The notes under the pieces are model-generated. The model worked only from the letters and a program-made list of their open reading frames with translations. It did no database searches and was not told where the DNA came from. From Kitagawia praeruptora (lineage: Eukaryota; Streptophyta; Magnoliopsida; Apiales; Apiaceae): 64,000 nt of DNA. Position numbers and translations under genes: made by a program. This document shows positions 22,210-34,138 of the stretch, piece by piece. Numbering within the stretch: position 1 is the stretch's first letter; the number at the start of each line of letters is the position of its first letter. The stretch is from NCBI GenBank assembly GCA_037693485.1, contig CM075346.1:16149501-16213500 (forward strand). The letters are read 5' to 3'.

Positions 22210-23042
22210 TATATTATGTCTTTGTCTTCAATCTTTGACTATACTAAAAATCTTAATCATTTTTATCATTTGTCCAAAATGGGAGTATTTCTATAGAGAT
22301 AAATGAAATCGATGTTACGTACTCGTAAGGCGGGACTTTTCTCGCACTAGTTATTTGTTAACCAGCATTCTAAGTTTTGTTATCCATAAGACCACAACTG
22401 ATGTGGATAACCAACACCCGGTGGTTGAGTTTAAATGTTTAATACAGGGGGAGATAAGGGAATCAAACCAACCTGCATTTGTCCAGAAGAGTAGGGACCA
22501 AAACGTATTATAAAAAAAGAAAACGTCCATCTCACAAACTAGACTAGTGTCTATTACAGCACTAGACGTAATGCGGTAATGGAATGGTGAAAGTGGAGTA
22601 AGGATGTGGGGGCTGTGTGCTAATCCCTTCACGTTTGTACTGTATATAATTTACTGTATAAGTGTGTTTAGAAGATTTTTGCACAAGTCGGTAGTAAAAG
22701 CATCTCCAAACCATTGTATGGCTTGGCGTAAAAATTTCACCAAATTTTAAATCATTTCCAATTCATCTACATTAAAGAGATTCATTTTCATTTTAAAAAT
22801 ATATTTTTCCACTTTTCTAATATTTATATCAATATACCTCTGTTATAGAAATTGTCCGATTTCTGAAAAATCACCGATAAATCGATCAAAAATCCATCAA
22901 AATTTTGGAATCGATTCGGCCGATTTTGCAAAAATCGCCGATAAATCATCGATTTTTCAACCGAATCACCCGATAAATCGTAAATCGGTACCTTAACCGA
23001 ATAATTCCGATTTCCGAAATCTGCAACACTGCAATATACTTA
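22210..23042. other. non-coding stretch between two Helitrons
   Basis: No gene. It contains an AAGCATCTCCAAACC start of a possible MITE near 22697 and, at about 22855-22995, a patch of degenerate CCGATAAATCG units in both orientations, a pattern seen in short plant DNA elements. Confidence 0.45.
22855..22995. repeat. degenerate CCGATAAATCG repeat patch
   Basis: The words CGATTTCTGAAAAATC, CCGATAAATCG and CGATTTT recur in direct and inverted order across 140 bases. Possibly the inside of a small hAT-type element like 54157-55078; the ends were not found. Confidence 0.5.
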
Positions 23043-23746
23043 TCTATACTCTTTATTAAAAGCATAAACCCCCTTTGAATGGTATGTCATGTATACCACA
23101 GTATGCACGGTATGCCAATTAATTAATTAATAATAACTTATTTTACTATTTGATCTTATTTTAAAAACTATTTTTTAAGTGTATAGAAGGCCAATAAGAA
23201 TAAGAACTACTAATGAAACAAGTCATCTCTGAACTAAAATACGGTATGCCAATTAATTAATTAATTAATGTATATTGCGGTATGCCATGTATACAGCGGT
23301 ATGCCACTAAATATTAATTAATTTAATTAATTAAAATCATAATATTAAACATTAATTTAATTTAATAATGAAATTACATACTATGAGTCTATTAACTAAA
23401 AATTGAAATAAAAGTCGAGAATATAGGACTTAGGGCTCCATTAATTAATATTTAAAATATATCTATAATAGATTAATAATAAATACAATTAATAATATAA
23501 CTATTATTATATTACCAAAGATAAGTTACATTAATTTAATTAATTAAAATAATAAAATTAAATATTAATTTAATTTATTATCGAAGTTATATACTAGGAG
23601 TTATTAACTAACAATCGAAATAAAAGTCGAGAATATAGTATTATATACAACTTGGTGGTTCAAGATTTTATTCATTTAAAAAAGTTAAAAATTAGGAATT
23701 TAAGATAATTTATCACAATACGTGCTTTGCACGGGTTATCGGCTAG
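23043..23746 (+). mobile_element. non-autonomous Helitron
   Basis: Starts TCTATACTCTTTATTAAAAG after an A. Ends with the hairpin CGTGCTTTGCACG, nine bases and CTAG (23743-23746) before a T. 704 bp with no helicase or Rep coding. It is the same family as the Helitron at 11700-22209, in opposite orientation and about 0.8 kb away. Confidence 0.88.
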
Positions 23747-23940
23747 TATTAAATTATAAGTAATATATTAATAATTTTAATCCAAAGTTACATGGAAGAA
23801 AAGGCAGTAAAAAATGTAAAATATTTTAGATACAAAAGTAATGAATTGTTTTTGTGAAAGAATAAAAAGGTAAGATTGGAATTAAAAAAATTCTATAAGT
23901 TACACCAAATTTTGGTGTTGCACCAAATTTGATGTAATTT

Positions 23941-24196
23941 TATTGGCTAATACAAAACAGTTTATTTCACCAATCATTTACTGAGCAGGCAGAATATTTA
24001 ATCACTCTATTAGAATGCCAAGTAGGATAACTAACTCGTCATGTATATAAGTTTAGGAAGAGAGTAGGAGCAGAGTTAGTTAACAAAATGAGAACTGTAT
24101 ATACATTATCATCTTTTTCAATGAATATCTTTGAATGTTCTTGATCATTTTAATAGTTGATTACTGTATTTTTACTTCCGATTATCAAAATTAATA
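23941..24196 (+). repeat. 5' LTR of the copia element
   Basis: TATTGGCTAATAC...TTAATA. The primer binding site follows at 24197. The last base is uncertain because AATTT also fits as the target duplication with an LTR ending one base earlier. Confidence 0.88.
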
Positions 24197-24651
24197 TGGT
24201 ATCAAAGCGGGATCTTGATCTTTCTCGCATCTTCATCTAAGTTTTGATCTATGTTCGTCAATTCACCATTGTTTCATCGTTGTTCAACGCGATTTCACCG
24301 TTGTTTCATCGTTTCGGCAGCGATGATCTTGTTTCTTTGATTCAGAGTTTTAGACTGTGGATTGATTGCTTGATCTCAGGTGTTTCTTGATCTCGATCTC
24401 TAAAACTCTTATTTTCGATCATTTCTGTATTGTTCTATTGAAATCGATCTGTATATCTTGTTCATATACAATCAATTTAGCTTGTACTCTATGATGATGA
24501 GTATTTGTGTAGTGATTCAGAATGTTTCACTGTTGAATCTGTATCAGTGTTGATGATCTTTAGTGTTACGATTTCTTGTTAAACAAACCTAATTTCATCG
24601 ATTGATTTGTTGATTCGCTGATAAAATTAGTCAAGGTTTACAGTTGTAATC

Positions 24652-27600
24652 ATGACTACTACTTAAACTACTTCTAATAATCATGATCCTTCTAGTGTTT
24701 AGTATATTCATCCTTCAGATTCGTCTACTAATCAACTTGTTTCAGTCAAGTTTAATGGTGAAGGATTCAATAACTGTAAAAGAAGCATGATGCTTACTTT
24801 ATCTGCTAAAAACAAGTTAGGTTTTGTGAATGGTAATAAGTACACCTGATTCTAATTCTCCTGAGTATAAAGCATGGGAACGTTGCAATGATCTCGTGAT
24901 TTCATGGATTTTGTATAATCTTGATGAAAATATTGCTCGAAGTGTTTTGTTCTTGAAGACAGCTAGAGCGATATGGAAAGACATGGAAGACAGATTTGGT
25001 TATGCTTCGATGCCTCAAATTTCTTCATTGGAGCACAAACTAGCAGATCTTCATCGAGGGCAGCAGACTGTTTCTGAGTTTTATACGAAATTGAAGACTA
25101 TTTGGGACAATTTGGATGATGTTTATCCATTGCCAGTCTGCACCTGTGACAAATGTACATGTGATTTGACAGGGAGAATTCAAAAAATGCAGCAAGATCA
25201 AAGAGTACTTCAATTTTTGATGAAGTTAAATGACAACTTTTCTGCTGTGAGAGCAAATGTTTTAATGATGTCACCCTTGCTAATGTGACACAGGCTTATC
25301 GGATTGTTGCTCAAGAAGAAACTCACAAGGACATTTCACAACAAGCTTCTCAAACTGATACTTTGGAATTTGTTGCAGACAAAAGGCAATTTGTTGATTC
25401 AGGATCTCAGAATTCACAGGGCAACATGTTTCAATCTTATAACAGTTTTCAAAAGTTTCAAAACAATAATGCTTTTGTTAAGAAGTCAGGAAAAACTGGA
25501 AATACCTATTATTGTACTCATTGTAAAATGAGTGGTTATAGCATTGAAATGTGCTTCCGAATTCATGGATTTCCTCCTGGTTTTAAAAGTAATAAAGAGA
25601 AACGAATTGCTGCGGTTTCTCAGAATAATGTTGCATCTGGTTCTATTGTTGATAAGCTCGAAGAATCTCAATTTGTCTCTCCTATTTCTAATGAACAGTA
25701 TGATCAGCTGATTGCATTGTTGTCTAACCAGAGATCCTTTGATACAAATTCTAGTCAGAATAATGATGCTTCTACTTCTAGACATGCTTTATTAGCAGGT
25801 AAAGTGTGTCTAATGTCCTCTCTTTCTCAAGAATGGTTCTTGGACAGTGGGGCAAGTGATCACATTAGTCCTCACTTATCAGATTTTTCTACAATCAAAG
25901 CAATTACAACAGCCAATAGTTATATTACAATTCCAAATGGGAGTCAAATTTCAGTCACACATATTGGAACAGTGATTTTAAATGATAACATCACTTTAAC
26001 CAATGTTCTACATGTGCATGCCTTTCAGTACAGATTATTATCAGTTCATAAACTTTGTCATGACATGAATTCTAATGTCATTTTTTCTGCTAATCAAATT
26101 ATCTTCAGGACCTTTCTCAGAGGAAACCTCTACTTCTTCTTGGTGAGCTTCACACTGGTCTCTATGCTGTTCCTCATCAACAATTTCTTCCAGGACATGC
26201 TTTTTTCAAGCCTCAAGTTGCTAATCTCAGTATTTCTGTTGATTCTAAACTTTGGCACCTTCGAACTGGTCACTTGCCTTTTCATCAACTAAAATTACTG
26301 CAACCTTCTTGTGTTGTCACGGGCAGTAATGTAGATTCTATTTGGTCAAATATGTCCTAAGGCTAAACAGACTCGTAGCTCTTTTTCTAGTAGTAGCATT
26401 AAAACTACTTCTATTCTTGAACTTTTACATGTGGATGTATGGGGGCCCTATAAAGTCAAGAATCATAATTCATGTAATCAATTTGTTACTATTGTTGACG
26501 ACTACAGTCGTTATACTTGGGTACATTTGATTCGTTACAAATCTGATGTGGCTTCTGTTCTTTCTTCTTTCATTACTTATGCTGAAAAACAATTTTCTTG
26601 CAAAGTATTGTGTATACATTCAGACAATGCAAAGGAGTTCACTGAGGGTAATCTAAAAACTTTTCTTCAGTCTCATGGTATTTTACAACAATTTTCTTGT
26701 AGCTATACTCCCCAGAAAAACGGGGTTGTTGAACAAAAGCATCGACACTTATTGGAAACAGCCAGAGCACTTCATTTTCAATCTAATCTTCCTGCTCATT
26801 TTTGGGGTGAGTCCATTTTATGTGCAACATATTTGATTAATCGCATGCCCCTTAAAAGTATTTCTTATCATACACCTTTTTCCATCCTTTACAAAACTCC
26901 ACCATCTTTAGACAATCTTCGAGTCTATGGTTGTTTATGTTATGTTTCCACTGTTAAGGCACATCAAAATAAATTTTCTTCTCGGGCTCAACCATGCGTT
27001 TTTCTTGGCTATCCAGCTCAACACAAAGCTTATAAAGTTTTGGATCTCTCTACTTCTACTATTCTTGTATCTCGTGATGTAGTTTTTCACGAGCATCCTT
27101 TTCCTTATCATATAATTACTAATCAACACTCCTCTAAAACTCAATATCTTTCATCCATTTTCATTCATACTACTACTACTCTTCATCCTTCACAATATGA
27201 TCACATTCCTTATGTTTTTCCAACAGTTCAAAATCCAGGTTTAAATTCTAACTCAACTCAGATTACAACTTCTAGTATTGATTCAACTCAGTCCTCAAGT
27301 TCAGACTCTGTTACTAGTTCTTCTTCTACATCTACCATTCACCAAAACCAAAATCATTTAGATGATCATTCGGTTTGCAGACAGTCTACTCGAGTTAAGA
27401 AACCACCTTCTTATCTCAATGCATATCACTATAATTTGGCTTCTTTGACACATACACCACATTGGTGCAATTTAGTCAGATATGAACATATGCCTGAGTA
27501 TCACAAAGCATTTATAGCTAAAAATCAATCTTTAATAGAGCCTTCCAATTATAATGAAGTTGTTACTCAATCTGTTTGGGTTGATGCAATGAATAAAGAG

Positions 27601-29091
27601 ATTCAAGCTCTTAATGATAATCATACTTGGGATATCGTTGATCTTCCACCTGGTAAAAAAGCTATTTCGTGTAGATGGGTCTATAAAACCAAGCTAAATG
27701 CTGATGGTTCTCTTGAACGTTGTAAAGCTCGCTTGGTTGCTAAAGGTTTCACCCAACAATATGGTATTGATTACGATGAAACGTTTTCTCCAGTCATTAA
27801 AATGAGTTCGGTACGTTGTCTGATTGCTTTAGCTGCTAGTCGTAAGTGGGCTTTGTTTCAACTAGACGTTAACAATGCCTTTTTACATGGTGATCTAAGC
27901 GAAGAAGTATATATGAAAGTCCCTCCTGGTATTCTTCATAAGCCTAATCAGGTATGTCGTCTTCGTAAATCTTTATATGGCCTAAAACAGGCCTCTAGGA
28001 AATGGTTTGAGAAGTTGGTCAGTGAGTTGTTATCTCTTGGATATGTTCAATTCAAGAATGATTATAGCCTTTTTATCAAACGTTCGTCTACTTCAATTAC
28101 CATAGTTGCTGTCTATGTTGACGATATTATTGTTACTGGTGACAATCCTTCAGAAATTGAGGAATTAAAATCTCATTTACATCATGTTTTTAGTATAAAA
28201 GATCTAGGTATTCTTCATTATTTCTTGGGAATTGAAGTTGGGTATGTCACTGATGGTATCATTCTTAGTCAAAAGAAGTTTACACATGACATTCTTCAGG
28301 ATTGTGATTTTGATTTTTCGAAACCTGCTGTTACTCCACTTCCGTTAAATCTCAAGTTATCAGCTATTGAAGGTTCCTTATTTCCTCATTCTGATAAGTA
28401 CAGATCTCTTGTTGGTAAACTAAATTACCTAACAAACACACGTCCTGATCTTTCTTATGATGTCCAAACCTTGAGCCAATATATGCAGCAACCTCGTGTT
28501 TCACACTATGATGCTTTATGTCACACTATTCGTTATGTTGCTCATACAATTGGACAGGGTATTTTACTAAAGGCTTCAGACAAACTTACTCTTCAAGCGT
28601 TCTCGGACTCAGATTGGGCTGCTTGTGTTGATTCCAGGAAATCTATTGCTGGTTATATCATGTTGTTTGGTAATTCTCCTATCTCTTGGAAATCAAAAAA
28701 GCAATCCACCGTTTCTCGTTCTTCTTCTGAGGCCAAATTCCGTGCCATGGCCTCTGCTGCTTCCGAAGTCACCTGGATTGTTCGTCTTCTTGAGGAGCTT
28801 GGTGTTACACATCTTAAACCCATTACTCTTCATTGCGACAATCAATCAGCCTTACATATTGCAAGAAACTCGGTGTTCCACGAACGAACCAAGCACATTG
28901 AACTAGTTTGTCATTTCACATGTGATAAAGTTCTCGAGGGTCTTTTGCAACTGTCGTATTTACCTACTCAGCATCAACTTAGATGCTGACATTCTTACTA
29001 AAGTTCTGCCTTCACCACATTTTCGAGAGTTGTTGTCCAAGCTGAGAATGTCTCAGCCTTCACCTCCTCTGGCTTCACCATCTCCCACCTT
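24652..29091 (+). pseudogene. copia gag-pol, broken in several places
   Basis: Gag begins near ATG 24652 but has early stops (TAA in codon 5, TAG near 24700). Frame changes follow near 24830, 25275 and 26240-26430, and near 28980. Recognisable parts: a UBN2-type gag (24740-25280), the knuckle CTHCKMSGYSIEMC (its histidine now tyrosine) at about 25514, protease DSGASDH at about 25840 and integrase from 26431 (DVWGPY, SDNAKEF, NGVVEQKH). Further on are reverse transcriptase with YVDDI near 28117, RNase H (DSDWAA, RSSSEAKF) and the tail DILTKVLP near 28985. The stretch 26431-28989 is one open frame of 852 codons, so integrase through RNase H is still readable. The element could not complete its own cycle. 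Confidence 0.9.
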
Positions 29092-29100
29092 GAGGGGGGG

Positions 29101-29356
29101 TATTGGCTAATACAAAACAGTTTATTTCACCAATCATTTACTGAGCTGGCAGAATATTTAATCACTCTATTAGAATGCCACGTAGGATAACTAACTCGTC
29201 ATGTATATAAGTTTAGGAAGAGAGTAGGAGCAGAGTTAGTTAACAAAATGAGAATTGTATATACATTGTCATCTTCTTCAATGAATATATTTGAATGTTC
29301 TTAATCATTTTAATAGTTGATTACTGTATTTTTACTTCCGATTATCAAATTTAATA
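29101..29356 (+). repeat. 3' LTR of the copia element
   Basis: Matches the 5' LTR along its whole length. Differences include GAGCTGGC for GAGCAGGC, CCACGTAGG for CCAAGTAGG and GTCATCTTC for ATCATCTTT. Confidence 0.9.
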
Positions 29357-29520
29357 ATTTTTGGTGTCATATCAAAATGATGTGATTTTTGGAATTGGGT
29401 TGGAATACATTTTTACATTAAAATGGTGTAAAAGTGCATTTTTAGTATAGAATTGGAGATGGTCAAATAAGGTGTAACTGTAACCATCTGTAACCGTTTC
29501 CATAAGCCCATATCACAATT

Positions 29521-30229
29521 AGAGATGCACAAAAGGTCCATCAGGCCGGGCTTTGAGAATCCCGGGTTTTTTGGTCAAACTTTGATCGGGCCGGGCCGGG
29601 CTTCTGTGAAAAATGTGAGCCCGTTTAGGCCCTCGAAGCGGGTCGCGGTAGGCTTTTTTCCGGGCCTGAAGCGGGCCGGGCCGGATCGGGCTTTTTCCGG
29701 GATCAAATCGGATCGGGATTTTATGTTATATAAGAATGTTCTTTATGTAATATTGGCAGACATGTGTTAAACAATCTATATTGCCGATACAAATATTATA
29801 TTTATCAATTTATTTTTTGATTTGATGATATATTAATTGATTACACTTGTACTTAACTTGTTTTCGTTCATGTATCGTAATATATGCACATAAATAATCT
29901 TATTAATTAATAATGAATATATAAATATATATGTACTTAAATTATTTTTATATTTGTAAGAAGTGTAAATACATAAATATTTATGTAAGTATACTAGAAT
30001 AATCGAATTTTACCCGGGTTTTTTCGGGTCGAACCGGGCTTTTAATCGGGCTGGGCCAAAGACCGGACTTTTTAAAAGACCGGGCTTTTACCGGGCCGGG
30101 CTTTGCCAAGAATATAGGGACCGTTTAAGGCCCTCGGGCCGGGCTTGACCGGGCCGGGTTTTGACAAGATTTTACCGGATCGGGCTGGGGCAGGTTTTCG
30201 GGCTCGGGCTTTTTACCATCAGCATCTTA
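29521..30229. mobile_element. GGGCC-rich hAT-like short element
   Basis: Runs of CGGGCCGGGCTTTT units in direct and inverted order fill both ends (29547-29710 and 30009-30212), around an AT-rich core. The ends read TAGAGATGC and, inward from the right, TAAGATGCTGATGG. A clear 8-bp duplication was not found. The build resembles the better defined hAT element at 54157-55078. Confidence 0.55.
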
Positions 30230-30269
30230 CAATACTGGGTATTTCTGTGTTCCTTAATTAGTCGATTAA

Positions 30270-30657
30270 GAGCATCTCCAACCACAAGAAATCCTTAGCT
30301 AAAATTAGATAAAAGATACCATAAATAAAAATTATAGAGATTATCTAAAAAAACTTGAACTCCAATGGGTCAAAGCTGTTAGCTATAATTTTAGATAATT
30401 TCTACAGGTTGGCTATATTTGTCGAACCTCTATATAGCTGTAAGAAATCTGTAAGAAGATTCCACATCATTCATTACCATATTGAAGTGATATATTCTAT
30501 TTATAACAACCTAAATTATTAATAACATACTATTTTTAAAATATAGCCAACCAATATAGCTAATACCATTGAAGTAAAATGTCTTACAGATTCAACAAAT
30601 TTTACATAATGTCCTACAGGTCCAATTTAGCCAACCAATTTTAGCTTGGAGATGCTC
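30270..30657. mobile_element. PIF/Harbinger-type MITE
   Basis: 388 bp with ends GAGCATCTCCAACC and, inward from the right, GAGCATCTCCAAGC, flanked by TAA on both sides (30267-30269, 30658-30660). AT-rich and non-coding. Same class as the MITE at 7816-8222 but a different internal sequence. Confidence 0.88.
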
Positions 30658-30660
30658 TAA

Positions 30661-31005
30661 GTAAAGCCATTTCGATAAATTCTCATTGTTGTAGCAAGTT
30701 CGGATTTCGGAATTTTGTCGGATAAAAGATGCAGTTGTTTAGACTATTTTCGGTGCAAAAGTTTAAATATTTACATACACACACACGATTCTACTGAATA
30801 TTAAGTGGGTATTTGGGGTATCTTAAGAAGAGTAGATTATAACTTATAAGCATAAATGTCATATAAGTTATAAGTAGAGCAGAACTTATAAATTAGTAAA
30901 GTGTTTGGTAAATCAGAATTTATAAATCAGTAAAGTGTTTGGTAAATCAGAAAAAAAAAAAGTTAACATTTTTTATTATTTTCAAAATATTTGTTTTTTA
31001 ATATA
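30661..31005. other. non-coding, possible outer element
   Basis: Holds repeated TTATAAGTAGAGCAGAACTTATAA words. Similar words and a terminal-like ACGGTCCCT lie at 32240-32430, so a hAT-type element may surround the Helitron. The left end was not found. Confidence 0.3.
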
Positions 31006-32125
31006 CTAGCTTATAACCTGTGCGATGCATGGATTTTTGTTGATATGTAATAAATTTTATTTTATGTCATAATTATATTTTTATATAATTATTATTTAAA
31101 ATATTTTATTTTAATTTTAATAATTTAATATAAAATTAGTTAATGATATGCATGGTTTAAAACTTATATTATAAAATTTTAAAATAAATATGTCGTTGAT
31201 AAAATTTGAAACTTGAAATTTTAGTAAATTAATTTAATCATATAATATATTTAATAATTAGATCTAATGATTCTGATTTTTTTACTAAAAATTTAATGGT
31301 CATTATTCGTAATACGAATTTCTATTATATTTTGTTACTGATTATATGATATGATGTGATATTTTGAGTATATATTAATTATTGCTAGATATGAATTGAT
31401 TGGAAAATATGATATGATTGAGGTTTTTAGGTGTTTATAAAAGGTAATATCTTCAACTAAAAGTAAATGTGAAAAAGGCAATCGACTAATTACCTTTAAT
31501 TGTATTATGTAAATAAGTAAATTCACGAAATACCAAAAAACACATATCAAAAAATAGATACCAAAATTTTTAATGTTTCGACAATTATATAATTTTTAAT
31601 TAATTTTAATTTAATATAATTTTAATATACTCGTGTTTATGGATTATACTAATGTTTCCTTATTATAAACAACATATGCAGATTTTTAATATATTTTATT
31701 AACAATTGAAAAATATGGTGTGATTTTTGGGTATATATTAATGATTATAAAATTATTTTTAAATTAAAAAGGTAACGTATTTTAGTTCAAAAGAAAATAT
31801 TAATGAAGATTAGTTTTAAATTAAAAAGACAACGTGTTTTAATTCGAAAGGAAATATTAATGATGGGAAGATACATTGATATTTTTAGGTGTTTATAAAA
31901 GGTAATATCTTCAATTCAAAGTAAATGTAAAAAATTGCAAGCGACTACTTACCATTAATTGTATTATGTTATTATTTATTATAAGTGTTTTAAAAGTATA
32001 AATATCATATATTTATTTTCTTTTTAATAAAGGATAAATAAGTAAATTCACGAAATACCAAAAAACTGGTACAAAAAACAGGTACCAAAACTTTTAATGT
32101 TTCGGAATTTATATAATAGTATAGA
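31006..32125 (-). mobile_element. non-autonomous Helitron with internal duplication
   Basis: On the minus strand the 5' end reads TCTATACTATTATATAAATT after an A (32126). The 3' end carries the weakly paired hairpin CATGCATCGCACAGG, then CTAG at 31009-31006 before T. Inside, a block with GGTGTTTATAAAAGGTAATA occurs twice (about 31425 and 31893), as does AAATAAGTAAATTCACGAAA (about 31510 and 32036). 1120 bp, no coding. Confidence 0.75.
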
Positions 32126-32489
32126 TATCAATGGATAGATCTCGATGAGTAGAGTAATTTGATATATACATATCAATTTTCTAATGAACGGATCAAAAGA
32201 TATATGATTTTGAAGATTTAAAGGATATTATATATTGTGTGTATCGAGAAATAAGTTATAAGCATAAGTTGAATGTTAAAATTTCCTAACATTCAATTTA
32301 TCAACATATAAGTCATAAGTTGAGCTAAAACTCAAATATGCAAACATAAATATGCAAACATCCCTCAAAAAGTTCTTATGGCCTTGTAAGCCTTAAGTTA
32401 ACAGTAATATGATAAAACAAACGGTCCCTAACTATCGACCTCTTTTTACTTGAAAAATAGGGTAATGCTAGGTTAGAACCAACACACAA

Positions 32490-32610
32490 TTTTTTATGTG
32501 CTTCCGGTATATTATTGTACAGTACCCACTACCCACAACCAATTATCGAAATTATGTCCTTTGAAGAGAGTTGTCAACTAATGCAACAGCCAACCATATA
32601 CTAACATGGT
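32490..32610 (+). repeat. duplicated block A (partner 38815-38935)
   Basis: TTTTTTATGTGCTTCC through GCAACAGCCAACCATATA is nearly identical in the two places, including GAAATTATGTCCTTTGAAGA against GAAAATTATGTCCTTTGAAG. Confidence 0.85.
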
Positions 32611-33381
32611 GTGCCTACTCAAATTTGTTAGCTAACTACTCTTACAAACTCAAACATAGAGTTCAAGGTGCTTGACATATCAATTTAAAAGAACAAAGCA
32701 CCATTACAAGATATGACAGTATTGGTGTTTCCCTATTCTTTAACTCTTTACCCTGCATAAAACTCAGTAGCTACTAACCAGTAAAACAAGAATTCAGTGC
32801 AGACAATTAGTAAAAAAAAAAAGAATTCAGTGCAGTGCAGATTAATGCATCCTGTTTAATCATTGAAAACACTAACACAAGCACAAAAGAGAGTAGATGT
32901 AAGTATGTAACCCTCTCAATGCACATGTAGGCCCAAACCAATAACTTAGCACTTTCCCAGAACTTGCAGGCTGCAAGCAGCCAAGCACTAACATCCATAG
33001 ATCAGCCAAGCACTAACATAACATCCATAGATATGGATTGAACAATAATTAATAAGACAACTAAATGATAATCATAGCTTTTTATAAAAGATATCCTTCC
33101 AGTCTGGAGGATTACTACTTCCATGGTCCACACTTAATAATTGATAAACACTGTTGAATCTGTAGAGTTATATAATTAAACTGTAATGCTTTAGAATTCA
33201 CCACAATATAGCCCACAAACTTAGACTCAAGAACCATGCTCCTGCTCAGTGAAATTTAAAAAAAAAAACAGGACAATTCCAACTTTTGCCAAACACCAAC
33301 AAGACCAGTCACATTTATTTGCTGCCAAAATTTTCAACAAAATGCCCCATATGACACTCCAAGTCTAGAACACAATCTCTC

Positions 33382-33388
33382 TTTATAG
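33382..33388 (+). promoter_or_regulatory. probable TATA box of the second LEA_2 gene
   Basis: TTTATAG in a CT-rich setting, about 105 bases before the ATG. That would give a leader of some 75 bases. Confidence 0.4.
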
Positions 33389-33490
33389 ATCAAGCACATA
33401 TCATTCAACCACTTATCCCCCGCATTCTCAGTCTTAACATTTACTACCAGAAAACACACACACACACATTGCCAAGTTCCTATATATCTA

Positions 33491-34138
33491 ATGGAAGAGA
33501 AGGAGGAGGAGCAGGCAAATCATCCATTGACTTGCACAAGTTGTCATGCCCGAAAAGAAAAAGAGGCCGAGACATCGGAGAAGGTTGCTAAGCTTAAAAA
33601 CCGGCTGTTATATTACTTGTTCCTCGTTGCACTTACAGCAGTTGAGACAGGTGTAATACTACTCTGTGCCCTCACAATCCTCAAATCCAAGACTCCCACT
33701 TTTCGTGTCCGAGCCGTAGCAGTCGAGGCCTTGAGAGTTAGCAACACAACCAACCCTTTCTTCAGCATTACATTCAAAGCTGAATTCAATGTCAGGAACA
33801 AAAATTTCGGACATTTTAGCTATGAGAACTCTACTGTCTACTTCTATTACGAAGATGTGAAGATCGGAAAGGCTTTCATTCACAAGGCTCTAGTTGATGC
33901 GAGATCCACCAGGAAGTTTTACATAAGAGTGAAGCTAACATCTTCATATGTTTCGAAAAGTTCATTACTATTTCTTCAAGATCTGAAATCAGGGGTTTTG
34001 CCAATAAGCATGCAGTCTAAACTGAGAGGAAGGGTCACACTTTTGAAGCTACTGAAGAATGACAGATCCACCAACTTAAATTGCAACATGGATGTTATAA
34101 TCAAGAAGAGGCAGCTCAAGAACTTAAAGTGCAAGTGA
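33491..34138 (+). CDS. LEA_2 family (NDR1/HIN1-like) membrane protein
   Basis: A single exon of 215 codons from ATG 33491. The N-terminus is acidic and holds a CTSCHARKEK stretch. One membrane helix follows at about residues 38-64, then KSKTPTFRV and a LEA_2 domain with NKNFGHF and YFYYED. The end is LKNLKCK, matching the DLKCD end of the paralogue at 10748-11416. Like that protein it should be membrane-anchored by one helix with the LEA_2 domain on the far side. The frame is complete. Its downstream neighbour is GH3 on the same strand. The pair probably arose by local duplication later stretched apart by transposons. Confidence 0.9.
   Translation: MEEKEEEQANHPLTCTSCHARKEKEAETSEKVAKLKNRLLYYLFLVALTAVETGVILLCALTILKSKTPTFRVRAVAVEALRVSNTTNPFFSITFKAEFNVRNKNFGHFSYENSTVYFYYEDVKIGKAFIHKALVDARSTRKFYIRVKLTSSYVSKSSLLFLQDLKSGVLPISMQSKLRGRVTLLKLLKNDRSTNLNCNMDVIIKKRQLKNLKCK

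Larger units (their letters stand above)
23941..29356 (+). mobile_element. Ty1/copia element, full length, non-canonical LTR ends
   Basis: Two LTRs of about 256 bp (23941-24196, 29101-29356) enclose gag, protease, integrase, RT and RNase H in copia order. The primer site TGGTATCAAAGC (24197) would pair with initiator-Met tRNA. The G-run GAGGGGGG at 29093-29100 precedes the 3' LTR. The LTRs differ at about eight positions (roughly 3%), so this copy is probably older than the Tat element to its left. The ends begin TATTGG rather than TGTTGG. An AATTT at 23936-23940 recurs at 29356-29360. Confidence 0.93.
32126..33490. other. upstream region of the second LEA_2 gene
   Basis: No coding signal. 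It includes a block at 32490-32610 that recurs at 38815-38935, an A-run near 32812, and (AC)n just before the gene at 33457-33470. Confidence 0.5.

Noticed and set aside
22328..22350. Possible extra Helitron end, GGCGGGACTTTTCTCGCACTAGT
   Set aside because: It has a stem and CTAGT, but the stem sits too close to the CTAG and no TC end was found.
22690..29470. A MITE split by the copia element, with ends AAGCATCTCCAAACC and GGAGATGG
   Set aside because: The flanking sequences look related (ACCAAATTTTGGTG-type words) but the ends match poorly and no target duplication is visible, so I did not call it.
29525..29770. 81-codon frame rich in Gly, Pro and Arg
   Set aside because: It arises from the GGGCC array of the hAT-like element.
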